From: Bacteroidales bacterium UBA1219
GTDB taxonomy: Bacteria; Bacteroidota; Bacteroidia; Bacteroidales; P3
Assembly (NCBI GenBank): GCA_002309295.1
Contig: DBXF01000047.1
Span: 32,757-42,530, forward strand
Reading direction: 5' to 3'
Length of the DNA: 9,774 nucleotides
The notes under the pieces are model-generated. The model did not search any database. It was not told where the DNA came from and saw only the letters and a list, made by a program, of their open reading frames with translations. A program made the position numbers and the translations under genes. Positions 1 to 6,162 of this stretch are shown one piece after another. Every line of letters starts with the position of its first letter. The first letter of the stretch is position 1.

Positions 1-269
1 GCGGTGCAAGCCTCGAGGTCGAGGTTGTCGTAGCCGGCGCCAGCGCGAACCACAATCTTGAGGTTTTTGGCGTGGTCTATAACTTCTTTGGTGACTTTGT
101 CGCTGCGCACGATAAGGGCGTCGGCGTCGGCAACGGCCGCATAGAGGTCGTTAACATCGGTGTATTTCTCGAGGAGAGCCAGTTCGTAACCGTTTTTCTC
201 CACAACTTCGCGTATGCCGTCAACGGCCACTTTCGCGAAAGGTTTTTCTGTTGCAACTAGTATCTTCAT
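1..269 (-). CDS. serA: D-3-phosphoglycerate dehydrogenase, N-terminal part (cut by window edge)
   Basis: Seen: an ATG at 269 (complement) opens a frame running off the left edge, giving about 89 residues that start MKILVATEKPFAKVAVDGIR and end VVRAGAGYDNLDLEACT. The segment ADALIVRSDKVTKEVI followed by KIVVRAGAGYDNLD matches the N-terminal substrate-binding domain of the D-isomer 2-hydroxyacid dehydrogenase family. Known: SerA oxidises 3-phosphoglycerate to 3-phosphohydroxypyruvate with NAD+ in the cytosol, the first step of serine synthesis. Its product is the substrate of SerC, whose gene lies upstream on the same strand. The NAD-binding Rossmann domain and the catalytic Arg/Glu/His are beyond the window. 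No Shine-Dalgarno is visible; the leader is the octamer repeat at 271-310. Inferred: co-transcribed with serC, or driven from within the intervening insert. Confidence 0.93.
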   Translation of the reverse strand, partial: MKILVATEKPFAKVAVDGIREVVEKNGYELALLEKYTDVNDLYAAVADADALIVRSDKVTKEVIDHAKNLKIVVRAGAGYDNLDLEACT

Positions 270-270
270 A

Positions 271-310
271 GTTTAACTGTTTATCTGTTTAATTGTTTAG
301 TTGTTTGTTG
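271..310. repeat. Five octamer tandem repeats of consensus GTTTAAYT upstream of serA
   Basis: Seen: five consecutive 8-bp units, all starting GTTT (GTTTAACT, GTTTATCT, and so on to GTTTGTTG). They fill the gap between the serA start and the end of the four-helix-bundle gene. Similar words on the opposite strand flank the other side of that gene (733-769), including the shared GTTTAATTGTTT (287-298) as an inverted copy at 733-744. The array occupies the position of the serA leader, so it could affect serA translation; that is inference. Confidence 0.75.
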
Positions 311-326
311 TAAAAATGAAGTGTAT

Positions 327-728
327 TTACTTCTTTTGAATTGGACGATTGTTGAAAAGTTCAGCTCTTTGATATTGACTGTTTTTAAGAGAATTGATTT
401 TGTTGGAAAGTTCAAAAATCCTTACTTTGATTTCATCCATCTGTTGTTGGTTGATGTATTCCAAGTCGTATGACAAAAGGAACGCACAATAAACTTCGAT
501 GGCGGAACCGTATGCAATTTCGGAATAATGAGCCTGCTCTTTATAAGATGTACGGGAAGTCATCTCGGCAAGATTTAAAGCAATGGAAGTGGTCGCTCTC
601 CTAATTTGATCAACTAGATTGTACTTTTCTTTTACGGGAAAAGCGTCTATTATCGTATAGGTGTCCTTTAAAAATTTCCTTGCCAACTGCCAAACTTCCA
701 GTTTTTCGAATGCAAAAGCGTGTTCCAA
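327..728 (-). CDS. Four-helix bundle protein (23S rRNA intervening-sequence/S23 family)
   Basis: Seen: a 133-residue protein with FEKLEVWQLAR (residues 7-17), FPVKEKYNLVDQIRRA (30-45), TTSIALNLAE (46-55) and SEIAYGSAIEVYCAFLL (69-85). This is the standard layout of the PF05635/TIGR02436 four-helix-bundle family, at its usual length. The common NIAEG turn reads NLAEM here. Known: relatives are encoded in intervening sequences of 23S rRNA genes, and Avd of diversity-generating retroelements shares the fold. Most chromosomal copies have no assigned role. Start: no ATG is available. The frame opens after a stop at 756-758, and TTG at 728 fits the family N-terminus best. Context: it lies between serC and serA, flanked by inverted octamer arrays, in a pathway pair with which it has no known link. 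Inferred: an inserted accessory gene. The family call is firm; the function is unknown. Confidence 0.88.
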   Translation of the reverse strand: MEHAFAFEKLEVWQLARKFLKDTYTIIDAFPVKEKYNLVDQIRRATTSIALNLAEMTSRTSYKEQAHYSEIAYGSAIEVYCAFLLSYDLEYINQQQMDEIKVRIFELSNKINSLKNSQYQRAELFNNRPIQKK

Positions 729-732
729 TAAA

Positions 733-769
733 AAACAATTAAACGATTCAACAATTCAACAAACAACAA
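733..769. repeat. Octamer repeats between serC and the four-helix-bundle gene
   Basis: Seen: 8-bp periodic units on the plus strand, for example ATTAAACG then two exact ATTCAACA copies at 746-761. CAACAAACAAC at 757-767 is the reverse complement of GTTGTTTGTTG at 300-310. Together with 271-310 this forms an imperfect inverted flank around the four-helix-bundle gene. The array ends two bases before the serC stop codon. Confidence 0.65.
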
Positions 770-770
770 A

Positions 771-1889
771 TTATTTATTCGCTTTTTCAAAATCCTGCAT
801 GCACTGTACGAGGGCTTCGACGGCTTCGATGGTGCAGGCGTTGTACAGCGATGCGCGGAATCCGCCTACGCTGCGGTGACCTTTGATACCTACCATGCCG
901 CGTTCTTTGGCGAAAGCCATGAAAGCGTCCTGCAGGTTCTCGCGACCTTCGGCCATAACCCAGCAGTGGTTCATGATGGAACGGTCTTCCTTGCATTCCA
1001 CGGTGCCGCGGAACATGGTGTTGCGGTCGATCTCTTCGTAAAGCAGAGCCGATTTCTTGGCGTTGATTTTGTTCATCTCGGCTACGCCTCCGATGGTGTC
1101 CTTAACCCATTTCAGAGTTTCGTTCATCATGAAGATGTTGATTACCGGAGGAGTGTTGAACATGGAGATGTTCTTGGCCTCTTCGGCAGCGTGAGTGCGG
1201 TAGTCCACCATGGTGGGCAGGGGGTTCATGTACTGACGGTCGGTGATTTTGCCGAGGATGTCCTTGCGAACGATAACGAAAGTAACGCCGGCAGGACCTA
1301 CGTTCTTCTGTGCACCACCGTAGATGAGACCGTATTTCTTAACGTCAACGGGACGGCTCATGATGTCGGAGCTCATGTCGGCCACCAGCATAACGTTGTT
1401 TATCTCGTTGGCTGCGAAGTCCTTGCGGATTTCGGTACCGTAGATGGTGTTGTTGGTTGTGATGTGGAAATAGTCGGCGTCGGCGGGAACTGTCCATCCT
1501 TTGGGGATGTAGCTGTAGGTCTTGTCCTCGCTGGAGGCAACGATAACGGTCTCGCCGAACAGTTTAGCTTCTTTGGCGGCTTTCTTAGCCCAAACGCCTG
1601 TCTGCAGATAGGCGGCTTTTTTGTTCAGGAGGTTGGCGGGCACTGTCATAAACTGAGTGCTGGCACCGCCGCCGAGGAACAGTACTTCGTATTCTTCGGG
1701 GATGTTCAGAAGGTCGCGCCAGAGCTGACGGGTCTCGGCCATCAGTTTTTCCCAACCGGGGGTACGGTGGCTGATTTCGGCAATTCCGATGCCGGTGTTG
1801 TCAAAGTCGTAGAGAGCCTTTACGGTGTTCTCAATTGCCTGTTTCGGCAATACGCAGGGACCTGCGTTAAAGTTATAAGCTGTTTTCAT
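771..1889 (-). CDS. serC: Phosphoserine aminotransferase
   Basis: Known role: SerC is a cytosolic PLP enzyme that transaminates 3-phosphohydroxypyruvate with glutamate to O-phosphoserine. It acts in serine synthesis and, in many bacteria, in the pyridoxal phosphate route. Seen: 372 residues from ATG at 1889, starting MKTAYNFNAGPCVLPKQ. Motifs are HRTPGWEKLM (41-50), the phosphate-binding GGGASTQF (73-80), HITTNNTIYGTE (142-153), DMSSDIMSRPVDV (171-183) and the PLP-lysine segment GGAQKNVGPAG with K195 as the expected Schiff-base lysine. The C-terminus GHRSVGGFRASLYNA is also typical. The frame is open 24 codons further upstream, but that extension contains the promoter and an AT-rich leader, so the family start at 1889 was chosen. 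Length matches the family. It is followed by the four-helix-bundle gene and then serA, all on the same strand, suggesting a ser operon with an insert. Confidence 0.97.
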   Translation of the reverse strand: MKTAYNFNAGPCVLPKQAIENTVKALYDFDNTGIGIAEISHRTPGWEKLMAETRQLWRDLLNIPEEYEVLFLGGGASTQFMTVPANLLNKKAAYLQTGVWAKKAAKEAKLFGETVIVASSEDKTYSYIPKGWTVPADADYFHITTNNTIYGTEIRKDFAANEINNVMLVADMSSDIMSRPVDVKKYGLIYGGAQKNVGPAGVTFVIVRKDILGKITDRQYMNPLPTMVDYRTHAAEEAKNISMFNTPPVINIFMMNETLKWVKDTIGGVAEMNKINAKKSALLYEEIDRNTMFRGTVECKEDRSIMNHCWVMAEGRENLQDAFMAFAKERGMVGIKGHRSVGGFRASLYNACTIEAVEALVQCMQDFEKANK

Positions 1890-1958
1890 TTCGTTTTTTA
1901 ATTTAAAATATTTATATTCAACATTATAAGATGTGGAAACAACTTCCGCATCAAATCG

Positions 1959-1966
1959 CAAATATA
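1959..1966 (-). promoter_or_regulatory. Probable serC promoter -7 box (TATATTTG)
   Basis: Seen: TATATTTG on the minus strand, an exact match to the Bacteroidales -7 consensus TAnnTTTG, about 70 nt upstream of the serC ATG. No convincing -33 TTTG is visible at 19-21 bp spacing, so the call rests on the -7 box and position only. The implied leader is about 60 nt and AT-rich. Confidence 0.5.
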
Positions 1967-2173
1967 CGTATTTTTTTGCGTAAAAAGGGCGTTTTTCGCT
2001 ATTTTATTTTCTTAAAATAATTTACCAGATGTAAAGCATTGGTTAGCAGCATCTTGCAATAAATGAAGAATATAAGCGTCTATGTAAACGATTTAATGTC
2101 CGCTATAACATACTAAACAACTATTTTTTTTGAGAATGAACCTTTATAGTAAATAAACTAGGTGTACAAAAAA

Positions 2174-2372
2174 ACGTGTCGGAGACACGTGCTCTCAGTA
2201 ACCCCACACGGAAGTGTGGGGTAAACGACACCACACGCACAATTTAGCGTGCCAAAGGCACGCCACTATTTTTGGTCGCGTCTCTCCGAGACGCGGATTT
2301 CTTGGGGAGGGGGCTATTTACCCCACACTGCGTGCCTTGTGTGGGGTTACTGAGAGAAAGCCCCGCTGGGGC
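2174..2372. repeat. Cluster of six short hairpins nested in an 18-bp inverted repeat
   Basis: Seen in this gene-free spacer (1967-2571): stems ACGTGTC/GACACGT (2174-2190, loop GGA), ACCCCACAC/GTGTGGGGT (2201-2222, loop GGAA), GCGTGCC/GGCACGC (2247-2263, loop AAA), CGCGTCTC/GAGACGCG (2277-2295, loop TCC), ACCCCACAC/GTGTGGGGT again (2320-2347, 10-nt loop) and GCCCC/GGGGC (2360-2372, loop GCT). The outer arms CTCTCAGTAACCCCACAC (2192-2209) and their exact reverse complement (2339-2356) enclose about 130 bp. All perfect stems are GC-rich islands in AT-rich DNA. No target-site duplication or transposase gene is seen. Inferred: a REP/MITE-like composite element. A 3' regulatory or terminator role is less likely, because neither flanking gene ends here. 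Positions 1967-2173 and 2373-2571 hold nothing else I recognise except GCTATC-box DNA at 2384-2402. Confidence 0.8.
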
Positions 2373-2571
2373 ATTTTTGAGGGGCTATCAAACAAACCAG
2401 TGAAAAAAATGCTGACCCGGAAAAGAAACATGCTTTTTTTTCGCGCTACAATAAAAACAGTCATAGCTAAAACTGTCTAAAATGGGACACAAATTCTTCT
2501 AATGACACAGAATTTTAACTGAAATTGAATCAAAAAATTGAAGTATGTGTGTAAAAATCATTTTTTTTATG

Positions 2572-2579
2572 TATTTTTG
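2572..2579 (+). promoter_or_regulatory. Probable promoter -7 box of the CAP-domain gene (TATTTTTG)
   Basis: Seen: TATTTTTG fits TAnnTTTG and lies 36 nt before the ATG at 2616, giving a leader of roughly 30 nt. A -33 TTTG at proper spacing is not evident, because the DNA upstream is a T/A run. Confidence 0.45.
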
Positions 2580-2615
2580 CCAATTGTAAATAGGATATTT
2601 TAAACTCTTTGAACG

Positions 2616-3155
2616 ATGAAAATAACTGCATATCTGTCCGTTGCCGCCTTGCTCCTGTCGGGCGTGGCGCTTGCCTCTTTCCAATCGGCACACCAAAACG
2701 ACCAGCCTGCCGTGGTCTCGCCGCAGAGTCCTTTGCAGAAACAGGAAAAGAAAAGACGTCTCGAGGCTATGCAGAAGGATATTACTCTGGCAATTAACGA
2801 GATACGCTTGGCGAAAAACTTGCCGGAAGTCGAGCTGAAAAGCAACATCAGCCGTGTGGCGCAGATAAAGGCCGAGGAGATGCTTGCCGAACAGTATTAC
2901 GTACATAAGTCGCCGGTCCACGGCATGCCCGACGAGATGCTGCGCAAGTACAACGTGAAATTCACCGTCTCGGGCGAGAATATCGCATGGTCGGGGGTGT
3001 TCCGCAGCAGCGTGCAGGAGGTAGTGGGAGGTTGGCTGGATTTCAAGGCCGACAAGGAGAATCTGCTCAATCCCGATTTCGTGAATGTCGGCGTGGGCTA
3101 TGCCGAAGACCTCGGCACCCGCAAATACCACTGGGTGGTGATGCTTACGGATTGA
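2616..3155 (+). CDS. Secreted CAP-domain (SCP/PR1-like) protein
   Basis: Seen: 179 residues. MKITAYLSVAALLLSGVALA is a signal peptide (K2, hydrophobic core, likely cleavage after ALA20). It is followed by a polar linker rich in Q/P/K (22-50) and a CAP domain from about residue 53: INEIRLAKNLPEVEL (60-74), YYVHKSPVHGMP (94-105), SGENIAW (119-125), QEVVGGWLDF (134-143) and ENLLNPDFVNVGVGYA (148-163), ending YHWVVMLTD. Known: CAP domains (PF00188) are extracytoplasmic; bacterial members are mostly of unknown function. The usual tetrad is His-Glu-Glu-His. H97, E121 and E135 are present, but the second His of the SPGHR-ENLL motif is Asp146 (FKADK-ENLL). This may mean loss of metal binding. The gene stands alone with its own promoter and converges on tpiA across a bidirectional terminator. 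Family call firm, role unknown. Confidence 0.9.
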   Translation: MKITAYLSVAALLLSGVALASFQSAHQNDQPAVVSPQSPLQKQEKKRRLEAMQKDITLAINEIRLAKNLPEVELKSNISRVAQIKAEEMLAEQYYVHKSPVHGMPDEMLRKYNVKFTVSGENIAWSGVFRSSVQEVVGGWLDFKADKENLLNPDFVNVGVGYAEDLGTRKYHWVVMLTD

Positions 3156-3253
3156 GTTCGGAATTCGGAATGCGGAGTTCGGAACTAATTGACAATTAAT
3201 AATTAACAATGTACAATAATTAGGATTCAGGGGGCGGTATTCAGTATTCAGAT
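3156..3253. repeat. Heptad-periodic repeat directly after the CAP-gene stop codon
   Basis: Seen: from the base after the TGA, the sequence can be cut into about fourteen 7-bp words that drift along the array. The first are GTTCGGA and ATTCGGA, the middle ones of the type AATAATT and AACAATG, and the last TTCAGTA and TTCAGAT. Adjacent words resemble each other while the two ends do not. It ends at the terminator. Not coding. Confidence 0.7.
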
Positions 3254-3260
3254 AAAAAGA

Positions 3261-3286
3261 AAAAGACGCAAATTTTTGCGTCTTTT
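3261..3286. terminator. Bidirectional intrinsic terminator between CAP gene and tpiA
   Basis: Seen: perfect 12-bp stem AAAAGACGCAAA (3261-3272) / TTTGCGTCTTTT (3275-3286), with a central TT. It is followed on the plus strand by CTTTTTTT and preceded by an A-run that gives a U-tract on the minus strand. It sits between two convergent genes, so it can serve both; tpiA transcripts would first read through the tandem repeat and hairpins at 3313-3394. Confidence 0.85.
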
Positions 3287-3312
3287 CTTTTTTATAACTA
3301 GTCAATTTGTTC

Positions 3313-3351
3313 TCCGCACTTCGTGCTATCGAAAGGTTCACTGAACCTTTC
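3313..3351. repeat. Two-hairpin GCTATC element, copy 1
   Basis: Seen: hairpin GCAC/GTGC with loop TTC (3316-3326), then CTATC, then a perfect 9-bp hairpin GAAAGGTTC/GAACCTTTC with loop ACT (3331-3351). The arrangement TCCGC..TTC..GCTATCGAAA plus a second hairpin with an ACY loop recurs at 6163-6195 and 8000-8033. It lies 3' of tpiA. Confidence 0.7.
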
Positions 3352-3354
3352 TTC

Positions 3355-3394
3355 ATCACTAATCACGCATCACTAATCACGCATCACTAATCAC
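3355..3394. repeat. 14-bp tandem repeat (2.9 copies) overlapping the tpiA stop
   Basis: Seen: ATCACTAATCACGC at 3355-3368 and 3369-3382, then the first 12 bases again at 3383-3394. Each unit is itself two related heptads. The last copy contains the tpiA stop codon (complement of 3391-3393), so the array grew up to or into the gene end. Confidence 0.9.
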
Positions 3395-4149
3395 AAAGAT
3401 TCAATAATTGTCACAAAGTCATCGGCTTTGAGGGAGGCTCCGCCTATCAGTCCGCCGTCGACGTCGGGGTTGGCGAAGAGCTCCTTGGCGTTTTTGGCGT
3501 TGCAGCTGCCGCCGTACAGTATGGTGGTGTTGTCGGCGGTGTCGTGACCGTATTTCTTCTCTATCAGCGAGCGTATGTGGTGGTGCATCTCCTGCGCCTG
3601 CTCGGGAGTGGCGGTCTTGCCGGTGCCTATGGCCCACACGGGTTCGTAGGCTATTACGATGTTGGCAAATTCGTCGGCGGTGAGACCGAACAGACTCTCG
3701 CTAATCTGTTTCTCCACCACGTCGAACTGTGTGCCTGCCTCGCGCTCGGGCAGTTTTTCGCCGCAGCAGAAGATAGGACGTATGTCGTTGGCCAGCAGTT
3801 GTTTTACCTTGTTGGCGATGGCTTCGTTGCTTTCGTTGTGGTAGGCGCGACGTTCGGAGTGTCCCACTATGCAGTAGTCGATGTCCATCGATTTCAGCAT
3901 GGTGGCTGCCACCTCGCCGGTGTAGGCTCCGCTCTCGTGCTCGCTAACGTCCTGTGCTCCAACGGCAAAGAACGACTCCTGCGACATGTCGCCGCACATC
4001 TCCAAGAAAGGGAAGGGGGGACAGATAACTACCTCGTGTTCGGGTTTGGCCAAGGTTTCCATCTTTTCGGCAATGGCTTCGACAAGCTCGTAGGCATCGT
4101 CGAAAGTTTTGTTCATTTTCCAGTTTCCGGCTACTATTTTTTTTCTCAT
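3391..4149 (-). CDS. tpiA: Triosephosphate isomerase
   Basis: Known: TpiA interconverts dihydroxyacetone phosphate and glyceraldehyde 3-phosphate in glycolysis and gluconeogenesis; it is a cytosolic TIM barrel, usually a dimer. Seen: 252 residues, normal length, starting MRKKIVAGNWKMN. Catalytic residues are in place: N9 and K11 (GNWKMN), H97 (CIVGHSERR, 93-101) and E169 (IAYEPVWAIGTGKTA, 166-180, which includes the flexible loop 6). The phosphate-binding YGGSCNAKN (212-220) and GGLIGGASL (232-240) follow. The ATG at 4149 is the family start; the leader is A/T-rich with no Shine-Dalgarno. It is divergent from the acyl-CoA ligase gene and convergent with the CAP gene. The one oddity is at the DNA level: the stop codon lies inside a 14-bp tandem repeat. 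Confidence 0.98.
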   Translation of the reverse strand: MRKKIVAGNWKMNKTFDDAYELVEAIAEKMETLAKPEHEVVICPPFPFLEMCGDMSQESFFAVGAQDVSEHESGAYTGEVAATMLKSMDIDYCIVGHSERRAYHNESNEAIANKVKQLLANDIRPIFCCGEKLPEREAGTQFDVVEKQISESLFGLTADEFANIVIAYEPVWAIGTGKTATPEQAQEMHHHIRSLIEKKYGHDTADNTTILYGGSCNAKNAKELFANPDVDGGLIGGASLKADDFVTIIESL

Positions 4150-4220
4150 AATTTATGATGTTTTGTTTAAATGTTTGTATTTCAGTGTGTTGTTTTAAAA
4201 TGCGTTTTTTTATTGTTTTG

Positions 4221-4228
4221 CAAACATA
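4221..4228 (-). promoter_or_regulatory. Probable tpiA promoter -7 box (TATGTTTG)
   Basis: Seen: TATGTTTG on the minus strand, an exact TAnnTTTG match, about 72 nt upstream of the tpiA ATG. The -33 region has no clear TTTG. The spacer 4150-4424 otherwise holds only the divergent promoter described next. Confidence 0.5.
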
Positions 4229-4364
4229 ACATTTTTCTGCGACATTTTTGCGATTTTAACATTTGAAGACGCTGGAATGACTAAAAGATTGTTTTTTTTC
4301 GTGTTTTTACAATGTCGGCAGCGATTGCATCGGTTCTGCGATGGTGTTAAAGTTTGATAAATGA

Positions 4365-4395
4365 TTGCCATTTTATAAAAAAAATCATAATTTTG
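4365..4395 (+). promoter_or_regulatory. Promoter of the acyl-CoA ligase gene (TTG-N20-TAATTTTG)
   Basis: Seen: TTG at 4365-4367, a 20-bp gap, then TAATTTTG at 4388-4395, matching both boxes of the Bacteroidales consensus. Start of transcription would fall near 4402, leaving a short leader before the ATG at 4425. Confidence 0.65.
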
Positions 4396-4424
4396 CACCT
4401 TTATTAATATAATTTGATAACGAT

Positions 4425-6086
4425 ATGAAGGATATAAAATACGACCATTATTTCGTGCGTCTGCAGGAGACTATACGTCTTCAGTGGGACGAACCTGCGC
4501 TGTGTAATTACCAAGGCGAGAGCATCACTTTCGGCGAGATGGCCCAGCAGATTGCCCGCATGCACCTGATGCTACAGGAGGCGGGTGTGAAAAAGGGTGA
4601 CCATATCGCTCTCTGTGCCCGCAACACCAACCGTTGGGCGTTGTCGTATCTCGCCATCACCACCTACGAGGCTGTGGTGGTCCCCCTGCTGGTGGATTTC
4701 CACGCCAATAGCGTGATGGAACTTACCGACCACAGCGACTCCATAATCCTTTTCACCGACCGCGAGAAATGGAAAACCCTCGACATCGCCCGCATGCCCC
4801 AGCTGCGCGGCGTCGTCTGCACCGAGGATTTCAGCATCATACACTCCAACGACGAGCAGCTGACGAAGGCCTACGAGACAGTCGACAGCCTCTTCGCCGA
4901 ACGCTACCCCAACGGTTTCGGACCGGATGACGTGCATTATAACACCGACAATATGGACAATCTGGCCATCATCAACTATACATCGGGCTCCAGCGGCGAC
5001 CCCAAAGGTGTGATGCTCACCTACCGTGCCAGCAGTGCTTCTATCGACTTCGGCCAGCGCAACATACCAGTGCGTCGCGACGACAAGCTGGTGTCCATGC
5101 TGCCCATGGCACATATCTACGGACTTACCTTCGAGCTTCTTTACCCCATCTGCGGAGGTTGCACCATCTACTACCTCGGCGGTCGTCCGGCCCCGTCGAA
5201 GCTGCTGCAGGCCATGAAAGAGGTTAAACCCTATCAGGTCATCACCGTCCCCTTGGTGATGGAAAAGGTGTACCGTTCCTCTATCGAGCCCGCGCTGGGC
5301 AAGTGGTACATGAAAGTGCTTTGCGCCATCCCCGGCATCCGCGGCCTTATCTACGGCAAAGTGCGTGAAAAGCTGCACGCTGCCTTCGGCGGCAATATCC
5401 GCAACTTCATCATGGGCGGTGCACCTCTCAACCCAGCCGTGGAACGCTGTTTCCGTCGCATGAAACTCAATTTCACCGTGGGCTACGGCATGACCGAGGC
5501 GGCACCTCTGCTGGCCTACGAGGACTGGCGTCGTTTCGTGCTCCGCAGCTGCGGCAAGGCAGTGGACCGCGCCGACGTGCGTATCGAATCGCCCGACCCC
5601 GCCACCGTCGTGGGCGAGATTCAGGCCAAAGGCGACAATATCTGCATTGGCTATTACAAGAACGAGACGGCTACACAGGCAGCCTTCACCCCCGACGGCT
5701 ATCTGCATACCGGCGACCTCGGACTTATGGACCGCAAGGGCAATATCTACATCAAAGGACGCAGCAAGTGCATGATACTCTCCGCCAACGGACAGAACAT
5801 CTACCCCGAGGAGATTGAGGCCATACTGAACAACGAGGACTATGTGGGCGAGACACTTGTGGTGGAACGTGAGTCGAACCGGCTGTACGCCCTCGTCTAT
5901 TTCGACCCGGACAAGATGAAGAAAGACGGTCTTACGGCCGACGACTATCCCGAGATGGAAAAACGTCTGCGCCACGACGCCAACAAACGTCTGCCAAACT
6001 ACAGTCAGCTGTACAAGATAGAGCGCCGCGACACTCCCTTCGAGAAAACCCCGAAGATGAGTATCAAACGGTATCTATATAAATAG
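4425..6086 (+). CDS. AMP-forming long-chain acyl-CoA synthetase/ligase
   Basis: Seen: 553 residues of the ANL (AMP-binding) superfamily in order: ATP P-loop NYTSGSSGDPKGVMLTY (184-200), MLPMAHIYGLTFELLYP (225-241), FIMGGAPLNPAVE (328-340), GYGMTEAAP (353-361), GYLHTGDLG (425-433), IKGRSKCMILSANGQNIYPE (443-462) and the C-terminal TPKMSIKRYLYK (542-553). Known: such enzymes adenylate a carboxylate (here most like medium/long-chain fatty acids) and transfer it to CoA, at the inner membrane face or in the cytosol. Substrate is inferred from the overall pattern only. Odd: in the A10 motif the lysine normally preceding Ile (GKIKR) is Ser546, with lysines at 544 and 548. The start at 4425 has a good promoter 30 nt upstream. 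The gene is monocistronic: divergent from tpiA, with a hairpin over its stop codon. Confidence 0.93.
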   Translation: MKDIKYDHYFVRLQETIRLQWDEPALCNYQGESITFGEMAQQIARMHLMLQEAGVKKGDHIALCARNTNRWALSYLAITTYEAVVVPLLVDFHANSVMELTDHSDSIILFTDREKWKTLDIARMPQLRGVVCTEDFSIIHSNDEQLTKAYETVDSLFAERYPNGFGPDDVHYNTDNMDNLAIINYTSGSSGDPKGVMLTYRASSASIDFGQRNIPVRRDDKLVSMLPMAHIYGLTFELLYPICGGCTIYYLGGRPAPSKLLQAMKEVKPYQVITVPLVMEKVYRSSIEPALGKWYMKVLCAIPGIRGLIYGKVREKLHAAFGGNIRNFIMGGAPLNPAVERCFRRMKLNFTVGYGMTEAAPLLAYEDWRRFVLRSCGKAVDRADVRIESPDPATVVGEIQAKGDNICIGYYKNETATQAAFTPDGYLHTGDLGLMDRKGNIYIKGRSKCMILSANGQNIYPEEIEAILNNEDYVGETLVVERESNRLYALVYFDPDKMKKDGLTADDYPEMEKRLRHDANKRLPNYSQLYKIERRDTPFEKTPKMSIKRYLYK

Positions 6087-6106
6087 TTTTTGAACTATTT
6101 ATATAG
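6075..6106 (+). terminator. 14-bp AT hairpin spanning the ligase stop codon
   Basis: Seen: CTATATAAATAGTT (6075-6088) and its exact reverse complement (6093-6106) with a 4-nt loop TTTG. The left arm encodes the last codons and the TAG stop. A T-tract follows only at 6137-6144, so it is not a textbook terminator; transcript 3'-end protection is equally possible. Confidence 0.55.
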
Positions 6107-6162
6107 GAAAAGGAAACTCTATTACTTATATTATAGTTTTTTTTCTTTATTCCACTCAATTC

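Noticed and set aside
876..1901. 341-codon open frame antisense to serC
   Set aside because: It mirrors serC codon structure; serC has complete family motifs, while this frame gives a low-complexity V/G/H-rich product without recognisable domains.
2192..2356. Insertion sequence with 18-bp terminal inverted repeats
   Set aside because: No target-site duplication and no transposase frame inside; kept only as a repeat element.
2214..2480. 88-codon open frame in the spacer after serC
   Set aside because: It is composed of the palindromic repeat cluster, lacks a promoter or leader, and shows no protein-like pattern.
3355..3394. CRISPR-like array
   Set aside because: The 14-bp units are contiguous with no spacers between them, and no cas gene is present.
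3544..4158. 204-codon open frame antisense to tpiA
   Set aside because: A shadow frame; tpiA on the other strand has every catalytic residue.
4572..5975. 467-codon open frame antisense to the acyl-CoA ligase
   Set aside because: A shadow of a GC-rich gene; the sense frame has all ANL motifs, the antisense product none.
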